Assembly (NCBI RefSeq): GCF_004337985.1
Contig: NC_043743.1
Location: forward strand, 769,366-833,365
Source of the DNA: Pyricularia pennisetigena
Lineage: Eukaryota; Ascomycota; Sordariomycetes; Magnaporthales; Pyriculariaceae
Direction of reading: 5' to 3'
DNA: 64,000 nt
Positions within the stretch are counted from its first letter, which is position 1; every line of letters starts with the position of its first letter. Both the position numbers and the translations under genes were made by a program. The notes beneath the pieces are model-generated. The model made no database searches and was not told the origin of the DNA. It saw only the letters and a program-made list of their open reading frames with translations. Of the stretch, positions 24,943 through 36,128 are shown one piece after another.

Positions 24943-26561
24943 CTTCTTTCTCAAATTCCCCTTGTCTTTACATGTCTACATCCTTTCAAATCTTCAGATG
25001 AGACCTTCTGTCTTTGTCTCCGGCCCCGTACCCACAGCAGAGAATGCAGGAACGCGACGTTCGCTGACATGAGACGATGGGTACGTTGCTTCAGGCCATG
25101 CCGGCGCTATCGTCCAAGCCCGTCTCCTGGGCGATGAGCTCTACATTGGCGTGCACTCGGACGAAGCCATCATGGAGAACAAGGGCCCAACCGTCATGTC
25201 GATGGAGGAACGGTACGGGGAATTTTTGTCACTGTCCTCTTTTGATTTGACTGTCTGAAGGACCCATGTTTCCCTGCCATAACTACCAACACGCCACTGA
25301 CCCTATCCCGTCCGGGATCCCGACAACTACAGACTCGCCGCTGTCGATGCATGCAGGTGGGTGACAGCGTCTGTCCCTAACGCGCCCTATGTGACAGACC
25401 TAGTCTGGATCACGCACTATGGCTGCAAGTATGTTGTGCACGGCGATGATATCACGTCCGACTCCAACGGCGAGGACTGCTACCGCTTCGTCAAGGAAGC
25501 TGGGAGGTTCAAGGTGGTCAAGCGCACGCCGAGCATCTCCACCACGGACCTGGTTGGCCGCATGCTGCTGTGCACGCGCACTCACTTCATAAAGTCGCTC
25601 AAAGCCATGCTTGCTGGTACCGAGGGCGACGGGACCGACGCCGAAAGGGACGCGCGGGGCCTCGACATGATGAAGCGCATCGAGCTGTACGCCACGGACG
25701 AGACAGCCAGGAAGCCCGGTGTAGATGTCTGGTTCTGGACTGCCTCGACCGAGGCCAAGCAGGACGACAAGTCCGAGGAAAAGGGCTCTTTTCGGGAGCT
25801 ATTCAAGGCTCCCGGGCCGAGACCAGGCCAGAGGGTCGTCTACGTCGACGGCGGGTTCGATCTGTTCTCGAGCGGCCATATCGAGTTCTTGCGCATGGTG
25901 GTCAAGGCCGAGGAGGACCTCGCCAGAGAGCAGGGGTGGTACTCACAGCAGGCTGTGGACGAGCGCCGCGGCAAGGGAGCTGACTACCCGCCCGCCTACG
26001 TGGTTGCCGGTATTCATGACGACGACGTCATCAACCACTGGAAGGGCGTCAACTACCCCATCATGAACATTTTTGAGCGGGGGCTTTGTGTCCTGCAGTG
26101 CAAGGTAAGGGGCGAAAGACTGACTGGTGTTGACAAGTCCGAAATCGTTCGAACCCGGAAGGGGTAGCGGCTGACAAGTAACAAACAAAACGCAACCATA
26201 GTATATCAACGCCGTTGTTTTTGGCGCCCCCTTCACCCCGACCAAGTCGTACCTCACGTCTCTCCCGTGGGGCACGCCAGATGCGGTATATCACGGGCCG
26301 ACATCGTTCATGCCGCTCACGTACGACCCGTACACGGCACCCAAGGAGATGGGCATCTACAAGGAGATAGGGTCGCACGGCTTTAGCGATGTCAACGCTG
26401 CGACCATCGTGCAGCGTATCCTCAAGAGTCGGGATCTGTACGAGGCGCGGCAAAGGGCCAAGGGCGAGAAGGCCAACGTTGAGGAGGCGCACCGACGGAG
26501 GGAAATCATGGAAGAGGAGCAGAGGCTGAAGGAGGCACAAGGAGCTTCTTCTTCCTCTTGA
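24759..26561 (+). CDS. ECT1: ethanolamine-phosphate cytidylyltransferase
   Basis: Four exons, 24759-24858, 25095-25212, 25333-26104 and 26202-26561; 449 aa. It makes CDP-ethanolamine from CTP and phosphoethanolamine in the Kennedy pathway to phosphatidylethanolamine. Seen: two tandem cytidylyltransferase domains, as in the family. Domain 1 has IWIDGCFDFFHHGHAG with HxGH at H32-H35, split by intron 1, then IGVHSDEAI and RTPSISTTDLVGRML. Domain 2 has VYVDGGFDLFSSGHIEF at about residues 242-258 and AGIHDDDVINHWKG, ending in a charged coiled tail. Odd: the second domain's HxGH is SSGH (first His replaced by Ser252), so it is probably non-catalytic or only structural. The first intron contains a long T tract (about 24911-24939). 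No signal peptide, so cytosolic or ER-surface. Confidence 0.94.
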
Positions 26562-27657
26562 GGTTTGGTTGAACAGGCCAAGTTGGCTGGTGTTTCAGTG
26601 GAGTTGACAGAGAAGGCATGACCTACATTTTGGGCTTTCAACTGCCAGTTATGCGGTTACGATGTTTGGTTATTCATACGATCTATTTCCCGCCGGTTGA
26701 CGTTTTTCAACATACGTTAATTAGGCCCAGGGGATGGAGCTATTATCCGAGGAAGATACATACTTAATGAAACAAGCAACTTCAGGGCGTACTGTTTGTT
26801 CCTCGTGACAGCTTCAGGAACGGTGTGAAACGAGTTACCAGGAATAAATGTCCGGTCAACGGGTAATTTCGCCGTGGCCTGGTGAATTTTTCCCCCCACG
26901 TGGATTGACCAGATGCGCGCGGGTTTTAGTTCGACCCTCCCGACGAATTTATTCTGGCCTACCAGTACGATACACCGTAGTTTCAGCCTTGGCAGATAAC
27001 ATCAAACCTGATCCCAGTAGATGCTGCTGGAAGCGACTACGGCCTGGGCAAGAAGACCGGCATAGCACGCTATTGTAACTGCCGGTAACGGTGAGGTAAA
27101 GGCAGGTGGCCGTATCTGCCGACACACCGACGAGAAGATCTGGGTTTGCCCCTGATCATCGTTCTCATTATCATTTTCTTGTTATTATTGTTACTTTGCT
27201 TTATCTTACTTTTCGAGGGTCACGCGACGTATATTCCACTACGTCACGCAATGGTGAAACGTTGATGATTTGTCGAACCGATAGGAAGAAGGATCTGTAC
27301 AATCTTGGCGGGGAGTGTTCATGCAAGGGGGGGTTTGTCCTGTCGAGAATGAACAAGATAGAAAGGCAATTGTCGGCTAGCCTCGGCACTCTACCGATTG
27401 GAGTTTTCCGCACGCCGCTACTGGCCGTCTGTAAAAAGCTCGGCAAACTTTTTGGCGGGATAACCCGGCTTTTGTAGGCAGGTGCCTCTAGGGATTGCTT
27501 ATCGTTGAAGGTTTGTCATTTAAAATTGAATATGTTGGAGAAAATAGGGCAGAGAAGAAAGAGAATCGGCTCTACCGATCATAGAATTTTTGATACAGTG
27601 CATTTGATGCTTTGCCAATTGACTTGTAATACGGTTGTCATTTTGCTACGCCCTTGC

Positions 27658-27713
<56 letters not shown>

Positions 27714-28838
27714 NNNNNNNNNNNNNNNNNNNNNNNNNNNNNNNNNNNNNNNNNNNNNNNNNNNNNNNNNNNNNNNNNNNNNNNNNNNNNNNNNNNNNNN
27801 NNNNNNNNNNNNNNNNNNNNNNNNNNNNNNNNNNNNNNNNNNNNNNNNNNNNNNNNNNNNNNNNNNNNNNNNNNNNNNNNNNNNNNNNNNNNNNNNNNNN
27901 NNNNNNNNNNNNNNNNNNNNNNNNNNNNNNNNNNNNNNNNNNNNNNNNNNNNNNNNNNNNNNNNNNNNNNNNNNNNNNNNNNNNNNNNNNNNNNNNNNNN
28001 NNNNNNNNNNNNNNNNNNNNNNNNNNNNNNNNNNNNNNNNNNNNNNNAAAAAAAAAAAAAAAAATCTGCAGTGGCGTGGAGGCGAGAAATTTTTTTTGAA
28101 AATTCGAATGGACCGAAATTTGGTTCGGAATCTTACCCTATCTATGTCATACTGCCCTACGGATGGAGGGACAACGCCAATTTTTCTCGCCTTCATTGGT
28201 CAATTGAGTCACCTTCCCCCCTCTCAACAAAGAAACCTGACAAGAAGGGCGTGCCCCGCCCCTTTGTCTCGAGCAAGGCTTGTCTGCAAACCATCAACCC
28301 GAAAGGGCGTAAACCTGCGGGTCTAGGAAGCGATGCGGCGGTCGTTCATGCATGCCTGACTTTTTTTTTGGAACTTGCTTGGACCGTACGTGGGGTGTCT
28401 AAGACAAGTGGTTTTCTTAAGAAGTTGCTCGCGTCTTTTTAATCTTCTTTCCCCTAGATTTTGATTTTCTTGTTTCTTATCTTTCACTTCAGACGACAAA
28501 ATTATAAATAATTTTGAAGCATCTTTTTCTTGCACCCTGCGACGCGTGTTGGAACAAGATCTATATTGTTTCAAAAGCAAGCCTCTTTTCATTTGCATTG
28601 TTAAGATCTCCAATAACAATCCCATACCTAAATTCCACAAAGAGCAATTCGGCTGTGCATCTCCACCGCCATCTCCTCCTCCATCTTCATCTTTCTGAGT
28701 CATATAGTTTAGTTGGCTTGTGATACATATTACGACACCTTGCTGCTTGCCTAGCTACCTGGGCAAAACATCGCAAACCACTTCAACTTTCTCTTTTTCT
28801 CCGGTAGAAAGACAGACAACCAAATCAGCACAACAGCA
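26562..28838. other. intergenic region containing an assembly gap
   Basis: About 2.3 kb between the cytidylyltransferase and aminotransferase genes, interrupted by Ns. Sequence on either side shows no supported gene. The 300 bases before 28839 are C/T-rich and likely the aminotransferase leader. Confidence 0.5.
27661..28064. other. assembly gap (334 N) inside a poly-A tract
   Basis: A run of 53 A (27661-27713) is followed by 334 N (27714-28047) and then 17 A (28048-28064). The gap therefore lies within, or was caused by, an unresolvable A homopolymer. The real length and any sequence in the gap cannot be known from this window, and open frames crossing it are artefacts. Confidence 0.97.
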
Positions 28839-30204
28839 ATGGCTCCTCCGGCCGCTATCACACCGGTCACCCCCGGCACACCTGAGCCGAGCCTCAACAA
28901 GGGCGGGCCAGACACCAACCTGACCGCCGCTGCCATCGTTCACAAGACGTCACAGGCCTCCGAGTACCAGGAGCTCGACGCATCCAAGCTCATCTACAAC
29001 CTCACCACCAGCCCAAGAACCCTGCCGGATTACGACACGGCCGCCGCCGGCTCCGAGACCGTCTGCACCGACCATATGGTGACGGCGACGTGGCACGCAG
29101 CCACGGGCTGGTCCGCCCCGAAGATCCAGCCCTATGGACCCCTCAGCCTGATGCCCACGGCCTCGGTCCTCCACTACGCCACCGAGTGCTTCGAGGGCCT
29201 CAAGGCGTACCGCGGCTACGACGGCAAGCTGCGCCTCTTCCGTCCAGACCGCAACGCCAACCGCATGCTCATGTCGTCGGTGCGCATTGCCCTCCCTTCG
29301 TTTCCGCCCGAGGCCCTCGAGCGCCTCCTCATCGCCCTCATGGCCGTTGACGGACCCAAGTGGCTGCCGCGCGAGAGGCCCGGCACCCTCCTGTACCTCC
29401 GTCCCACCATGATCGGCACCCAGGCCCAGCTGGGCGTGCAGGCCCCCAACCAGGCCATGCTCTTCATCACGGCCTCCTACTTCCCCACCATGGACTCGCC
29501 CGCCGGCGGCATGCGCCTGCACACGTCGCCTGAGGACATGGTGCGCGCCTGGGTCGGCGGCTTCGGCTACGCAAAGGTCGGCGCCAACTACGGCCCCTCC
29601 CTCCTGGCAACCAGAGAGGCCAGGTCCAGGGGTTTCCACCAGATCCTGTGGCTGTACGGGCCCGAGGGTTACTGCACCGAGGCCGGCGCGAGCAACTTCT
29701 TTGTCGTCATGAAGAACAAGCAGACGGGCCGCCTCGAGATCGTCACCGCCCCGCTCGATGACAGGGTCATCCTCGGCGGCGTCACCCGCATGAGCGTCCT
29801 GGAGCTGGCGAGGTCGAGGCTCGCAGAGGAGTTGGATGTCGCCGAGCGCCGCTACACCATCGATGAGGTCTTTGAGGCCTACGCCGAGGGTCGCATCGTC
29901 GAGTCGTTTGCATCTGGAACTGCTGTAAGTCTAGGGATACCACCTTGTTCTTGCTTTCTCCGCCTGGTCCACTCTTTACAACCAGTCATCTGGCCCAAAC
30001 CATCACTAACTTTACACCACCAAACAACAGTACTTTGTCTGCCCCATCTCTTTGATCCACCACCGCGGTAAGGAGGTCACGATCCCCATGGGTGAAGACG
30101 GCCAGGGTGGCAAGTACACCCTGAAGCTGAAGCAGTGGCTTAAGGACATCATGTACGGCAATGAGCAGCACGAATGGGGAGTTGTCGTGCCAGAGGAGCA
30201 GTAA
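28839..30204 (+). CDS. branched-chain amino acid aminotransferase
   Basis: Two exons, 28839-29924 and 30031-30204; 419 aa. A fold-type IV PLP enzyme that interconverts Leu/Ile/Val and their 2-oxo acids. Seen: MPTASVLHYATECFEGLKAYRG, RLFRPDRNANRM and LLYLRPTMIGT, then the PLP-lysine block FGYAKVGANYGPS (Lys246). The BCAT signature E-x-x-T-E...N is represented by GYCTEAGASNFFV, followed by VTRMSVLELA, ESFASGTAYFVCPIS (spliced) and a C-terminal EWGVVVPEEQ. No clear mitochondrial presequence: the N-terminus is Pro/Ala/Thr-rich with few Arg, so a cytosolic form is plausible but not proven. The intron has a CACTAAC-like branch site. The upstream sequence is a long C/T-rich leader. Confidence 0.95.
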
Positions 30205-30696
30205 AGCGGACATACTGCTTTCCCCTCTTTTTTTTTTCCTTGTCTGTCTCATGAAGAATTGACGACCTTTTTTTTTTTAAACCAAAAAAATATCCGGCGT
30301 CGGGATCATGAGGGTTCTATTTGGCGTTATCATAAAGGGAAACGGAGTTTAGGGCATGAGCGGTATTCAACATCGCTCAAAACAGCACAAGATTTCACTT
30401 ACGTTTGTCTAGACATGTCGGCACAGGTCGGATGCTTATAGGGAAGTTAAACGTAAATAATAATCCTGGTCTAGAGTAAATGATTCATAGCAAATCTGAG
30501 GTGAAGCTAAATGGGTCAAATGATCTTTCAAATGTTATCAGCAAAGCAATGATCTTGACTGTAGTGTTGCTCCAGGATCGCCCTTATACTTTGATCAATC
30601 GAGTATCAACTCTTCAACCGATCCTTCAAACAAAGTTGAACAGTCTGTTGTTTAGTTACCAGCATCTCGCATTCGGAATCCAGTCTTTAGAGCACA
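30205..30696. other. convergent intergenic spacer
   Basis: About 490 bases between the aminotransferase stop and the stop of a minus-strand coiled-coil gene. Short T/A runs right after the aminotransferase stop look like 3' UTR. Nothing else is supported. Confidence 0.5.
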
Positions 30697-31771
30697 CTAG
30701 CGGAACCTGAGCTTTCTGCTGTGAGCGTTGTCATACTCCCTTGCCTTCTCTTCAATCCACAAATGCCTCAACTTCTGTCTTTGTTTTTCAGCGTCCTGTC
30801 TGGACATGTCAGCATCGTAATTCCAAACTGCACGGAGCAAGCCTGCTCGCGGTACAAACCTTTTCAGCCTTTTCTAATGCCTTGCTCACCTCGGCACCGA
30901 GGTCTTCCAACTCTTTGTCGGCAACTTCTAGCACCCCCTGGATCTTGCTGTCCATATCTTCATCCTGGGAATTGTCGTCACTTGCGACGATGCGATCGCA
31001 GAGTTGCCTGATCTGAACGTTGAGATTGTCCCACTCCTCCCAAAGGCCTGAAACCGCCTTCTCTACAATCTCCTTTTCGGCCCAGAAATCGGCCACGATC
31101 CGGCCGAGGTTCCGTTCCTTGCGGGAGTCGGATACAAACTTGAGGTCGTAAAGAGGCATTGCAACCAGCTGCTGCCGAGCTTTGAGCTCGCCCACAAAAT
31201 GGTCTTCCTGCTGCTTTAGATCCTCGATCTGCGTTTTAAGACGATCTCGGGCTTGATCGAGCTTCCCATTGGTGACCCGGTCAAGCTCATCTGCTTTCCC
31301 AGCGTATGTCGCTGGAGGGATGATATGCAATTGTTGTCAGTGGCACTCGCTAACCAGTACCGACAGATCTTCGGTACCTTCAATTGCCACAGCCACTGGC
31401 CTCATTTTTTGATCATGCTGTACGGCCTCGCTTGCAACAAAGATTGGCGAGCTGCTGGTATCTTGGTCGTATGGTCGCCTGACCCTCTTTGGCTGTCGAG
31501 ATGACCCATCCCTGTGTACGGGAACAGGCCGTTTAAGACGATTAAAGAAGGCCGCAGTGGGGTCGCTGTCATGGGAGATCGTCTCAATAGCCTTGTTTGA
31601 GTCCTTCTTTTGCTTATTATTGAAACGAGCAAGCCGCTCCCGGAGACTTGTCTGCGGCGCATATATTTCAGAAACAATGTTGCTACTAATGCTGGATTTG
31701 AAGGCCTTTGAATCGCCATGGGTTGTCTGCCTTGCAGCGCGCTTGTCAACCATGTGGACACGATCATCCAT
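30697..31771 (-). CDS. coiled-coil protein of unknown function
   Basis: Three exons on the minus strand: 31771-31378, 31311-30860 and 30795-30697; 314 aa. The frame interrupted by an in-phase stop near 31337 is repaired by a 66-nt intron (31312-31377) with GTACCG donor, a CTGAC branch-like site and CCAG acceptor. The last intron joins KALEKAEK to DAEKQRQKLRHL. Not recognised as a named family. Residues about 1-120 are basic and disordered (KRPVPVHRDG, RQPKRVRRPYDQ). From about 135 to the end the protein is almost entirely charged helix with heptad-like spacing (QARDRLKTQIEDLKQQED, DKELEDLGAEVSKALEKAEK) and ends in a basic KLRFR. Composition fits a nuclear or cytoskeletal scaffold subunit, but no function is assigned. 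In-frame sequence continues upstream without ATG, so a 5' exon cannot be excluded. Confidence 0.68.
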
Positions 31772-33578
31772 TGCAGTTGTCGTGGCTGCTGCCAAGATAG
31801 ATTCGAGTGATTGAAAGTCAAAGGCAAACAAATGTTCCAAAACCCACGGTTAGGTTATGGACAAAGGAATACAATAAAGTGACTCTCGCCAACGGAAAAA
31901 TTCAACGATCTGCCTGCTTGATTTTGGTCGATAACTATTGTACTTTACCGGCCTAGGAGCCATACGAAGGATGATCACGAGGATACACGGGTAAACAATA
32001 GCTCCTTGGCAGCCATTTTGCTCTGCTCTGAGGCGCAAGAGAGAGAAGAAGAAGAAGAAGAAGAAGAAGAAGAAGAAGAAGAAGAAGAAGAAGAAGAAGA
32101 AGAAGAAGAAAAAAAAAAAAAAGCAGCTATGGCAAAAAAGGAAGCCACGGCTGAATCATGCTATAAGAAAAGGAAACATTTTTACAACTTTGGCGTCTTC
32201 TTAAGGAAGTCACGACGCAAACGAAACAAGTCCCTCATTGTCGGATTCAGTACTCACATTGCTGACGCGTGCAGACTTTGAGTATACGCAAAGAGCGAAT
32301 AAAGCCTCGAAGTAGGTTGAAGAAAGCTAACTACAAAATAAGGTTTATTAGCAACCTCTTCATGGCATTCCCAATTGCGACAGGTTCGTACTTTTATCCC
32401 CATTACAGCCCAATAAGCCGATTTCCCCGAGAGTTCTGTCAGTTTACCACTCATGCAGCTTCCTAATTAGGGAGGTGATGAGCTTGTTAATTAAGTTGAG
32501 GGGCGGTGGGCGGGTGGATGCGGTCGCTTTCGCCGCGAAAGCTTGCCAATCTTTCCGGTTTCCCCCCTGGTTCCCTTCCGCTCCTGAGTGGTGCCATCCC
32601 TTTTTCCTGCTGATTGTTGCCTGTCCTGTACTGCGTACGTACGTGCTATGTGCTCGTCTGACTGTGAACGAGTTCCACATGCACCAGGATGTACCATCGT
32701 TTTGATCTCCAGAGGCATTCTCTCTTATCACCTGCTGCTATCATGTTTCTCCTTTTTTCGAAAGGATCAATTCGAATCGAGGCAGAGAAAAGGGAGGAAC
32801 TGAGAAATCAAGAAAGCAAAGCTTCGCAGGTCATGAAGAGACAAGCTTTATCGCCCTGAACAAGCATTTCTTGGCTTCACGATCGGACCTTGGCCTGCGT
32901 CCTTGGCAGCGATCCCCTGCCCTGCAACCAATGCAACCGTGCCAGAATCCAAATTGGAGTTATTACTCTCATCCACCCTCTCCAACATGGGTATCCAAAG
33001 GTATCTATCCTGCGCTGCAGACCTCACCATAATTCACACAACAACTTGTATTTGGTGAAATCAAAATCGATCTGTCGGAAATCATGTTCCTCGGCCCTTT
33101 CTGATTAACCGGTGCCGACCGCACAAACATGGAACCGACCGAACCGTATCCGTTTCCCCGTGGGCCGACCCCTCCTTCGTTGCGTACTTTACCCTTCGAG
33201 GTAGGAGGGTGCGGGATTTCATACCCGTTTGGGGTACTTTGCACAATGTAATGACGCCAAGTGGGCCATGCTCGCATCCCGAGCTCTATCACAGTCGTCA
33301 TTCCACTTTGTTGATTCATTCGGGCAATCCAGTAAGGAGCTCGGTGGGACGGGGGTTTCGTTATCGGCCGGTAGATGAGATATCTATATTTGACGCACCT
33401 CCCGTCTCTTCTTTTACCTTTTTGTCACTGTTGTTCATCCCAACCAACTCGGCCAGGCGTTTTCTCGTGGTGGTTTACCTTTCCCACCATACTTGTGCTG
33501 CTTGGGTTCGGCTTTCATTCATTCATAGCCACAACTAGCAGCTTGACATCCAGGCATTGACCCACGCAAGCCGCAGCC
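31772..33578. other. divergent intergenic region with GAA repeat
   Basis: About 1.8 kb between the minus-strand coiled-coil gene and the secreted peptidase gene. It contains the (GAA)n array at about 32044-32110. No gene supported. It should carry the peptidase promoter, but no regulator site can be assigned. Confidence 0.5.
32044..32123. repeat. (GAA)n microsatellite with poly-A end
   Basis: About 21 consecutive GAA units followed by about 13 A. The reading frames through it are pure Glu/Lys/Arg and are not coding. Confidence 0.93.
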
Positions 33579-35558
33579 ATGCTTCAAAAAGTCGTTGCCT
33601 ACGCTGCGCTTGCCACAGTGCTCCCACTGTCGGCCTCTGCCGCTAGCAACGTGGTCGTCGAGTCCCTCCCTGCCGTCCCCAAGGGCTGGGAGAAGATCCA
33701 AGATGCCGACCCGGATCAGAAGATCCGTCTCAAGGTCGCTCTGCGCCAGCCCAACCTTGCTCTCTTTGAGCGCGAGATGTACGCCGTCTCGTCGCCGAAC
33801 AGCGCGCGCTATGGCCAGCACCTCAAGCGCGAGGAGGTTCGCGAGCTGATGAAGCCCGACCCGGAATCGACCTCGACCGTGATGCAGTGGCTTGAGAATG
33901 CCGGTATCCCGTCTCAGGCAATCCACGAGGACAGCGACTGGATCAACATTGTCACCTCGGTGCGCAACGCCAGCGCTCTGCTCAAGGCCGACTTTGGTGT
34001 GTACGGCCATGTCAACAGCGACCTCAAGAAGATCCGCGCTCTTGAGTACTCTGTGCCCGACAACGTCCGTGACCACATTACCATGGTCGCCCCCATCATC
34101 AGGTTTGGTGAGATAAAGCCCAAGAGGAGCATCGTCAAGTCGGTCGAGGACGCCAAGGGTAGCATTCAAGCTGCCGAGGTCCCGACGGGCCAGCTAGACG
34201 TTGCCGCATGCAACAAGACCATCACTCCCGAGTGCCTGCGTGCTCTGTACCAGATTGGCGACTACAAGTCGGCCGGCAGCCCGAAGTCGCGTTTCGGAAT
34301 TGCTGGCTACCTTGAGGTGAGATAAGCCCAACGAGACTTGATAAACAAGAAACCGTTTATTGACACAAGAAATCATCTAGGAATATGCTCGATACTCGGA
34401 GCTTGAGAAGTTCCAGGAGGTCTATGCTCCTTACACCTTGGGGTCTAACTTCTCCGTTGTGTCCATCAACGGCGGTCTCAACGACCAAAGCTCGACCTCT
34501 GATTCCGTAGAGGCAAACCTGGACATGCAATATGGTGTTGCACTTTCGTACAATACCAATGTCGTGTATTATTCCACGGGCGGTCGCGGACCTTTGGTCC
34601 CTGATTTGGACCAGCCCAAAGCCAACGATAGCTCCAACGAGCCTTACCTGGACTTCCTAGAGTACATGAAGAACCTTCCGGATGATGAGCTTCCTCAGAC
34701 CCTGACCACATCGTACGGCGAGAACGAGCAATCCGTTCCTCGCGAGTTTGCCATCAAGGTTTGCAACATGTTTGGCGAGCTCGGTGCCCGTGGTGTTTCC
34801 ATCTTCTTCTCGTCCGGGGATGAGGGCCCTGGATCTGCCTGCCAGTCAAACGACGGAAAGAACACCACTCGCTTCGACCCGGCCTTCCCGGCAGCTTGCC
34901 CGTACGTCACTGCTGTTGGCGGCACCAGGTACGTCGCCCCCGAGACCGGCGCTGCTCTCGCCGGTGGCGGCTTCTCCGACATCTGGCCCCAGCCCGAGTG
35001 GCAAAAGTCGGCCGTCGAGAAGTACCTCGGCATCCTGGGCGACCGCTGGAAGGGCCTGTACAACCCCGCTGGAAGGGCCTACCCGGACATTGCGGGACAG
35101 GCGTACTCGTACCACGTTTTCGACTCTGGGAAAGACGTCTTGGTCGCCGGCACAAGCGCTTCCAGCCCGGCCGTCGCCGCCATCTTCTCGCTGCTGAACG
35201 ACGCAAGGCTCGCTGCCGGCAAGCCTCCCATGGGCTGGATCAACCCTTGGCTGTACGAAGTCGGTCTCAAGGGCCTCACTGAGTAAGTTGCATCAAATTC
35301 CACATTCTGGAACGAATCACTCCAGCCCCAGGGGACCTTTGCTGACATGGAGTTTATTACCTCAGCATCACCGTTGGTGGATCTCGTGGCTGCACCGGAA
35401 AGTCCATCTACAGCGGCCTTCCCGCTCCCAAGGTGCCCTTTGCGTCGTGGAACGCCACTGAAGGCTGGGACCCCGTTACCGGTCTCGGAACGCCGCTGTT
35501 CGACAAGCTCCTGAAGCTCAGCTCGCCTGGCGCTCAGGTTCAGAAGATTGCCAACTAG
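33579..35558 (+). CDS. secreted sedolisin-family tripeptidyl-peptidase (S53)
   Basis: Three exons, 33579-34316, 34381-35282 and 35366-35558; 610 aa. An acid-active serine-carboxyl peptidase releasing tripeptides from protein N-termini outside the cell or in the vacuole. Seen: signal peptide ([17 protein letters not shown]), then the pro-kumamolisin domain (about residues 30-185, [31 protein letters not shown]). In the catalytic domain, Glu290 and Asp294 lie in [11 protein letters not shown], Asp393 in SSGDEGPG and Ser505 in [12 protein letters not shown]. The Ca-site Asp is in [11 protein letters not shown] near the end. All catalytic residues are present and the length is typical, so it is predicted active. 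Several N-glycosylation sequons occur (NVT-type, e.g. NASA, NKTI, NFSV, NTTR, NATE). It stands alone, with no peptidase cluster nearby. Confidence 0.95.
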
Positions 35559-36128
35559 GCTGTGGCGTGTGGGGAACCAGTGAGATATGCAGTAGACAAT
35601 TGCCCACAACAGTTTTAATTACCATTTCAACAGCAATAGACACGCGGTACGCAGTGGACGCAACGGTCAGCATTGAACAGTCAAAAGGGGGCAAGTTAGC
35701 CAACGCATAATCGCGTGGGTATCGACCGTGTAATAAGAGAATAATAAAAAGAAATACCAAAAAACGCTTCTTCCAAACGCCCGCCCAAAATTTATATTAA
35801 TGTTCTTATTTGAAAGTTCATTATTGCTCAGGAGCGTATATGCATGCTAAACTGGCTTGCGAAACTTTTCAAGTGACCAAAAAGGAAAAAGCAGTAAGAA
35901 GGAAAAAAATAAATAAAAAAAGCCAACAAGCATCAACCTTGACTACATCTTATCAGGGGTATATGTATCACGAGGTCTTCAAAACAAAGCGCCATGCTGA
36001 AAAAAAGAAGCCACAGCGAACAATCCATGCATGTCTGTTGTGTATCTTTTCATAAGAAGATAAAAGAGGAAAAACAAGGCCTGAGTAGATATGCAAGCAA
36101 ATAGCAGAATAGATAGACAAGAAAATCG
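35559..36128. other. convergent intergenic spacer
   Basis: About 570 bases between the stops of the peptidase gene and the minus-strand AhpC/TSA gene. A-rich and AT-biased, as expected of back-to-back 3' UTRs. No gene supported. Confidence 0.5.

Noticed and set aside
27505..28326. Long open frames on both strands across the N block
   Set aside because: They exist only because Ns and poly-A contain no stops.
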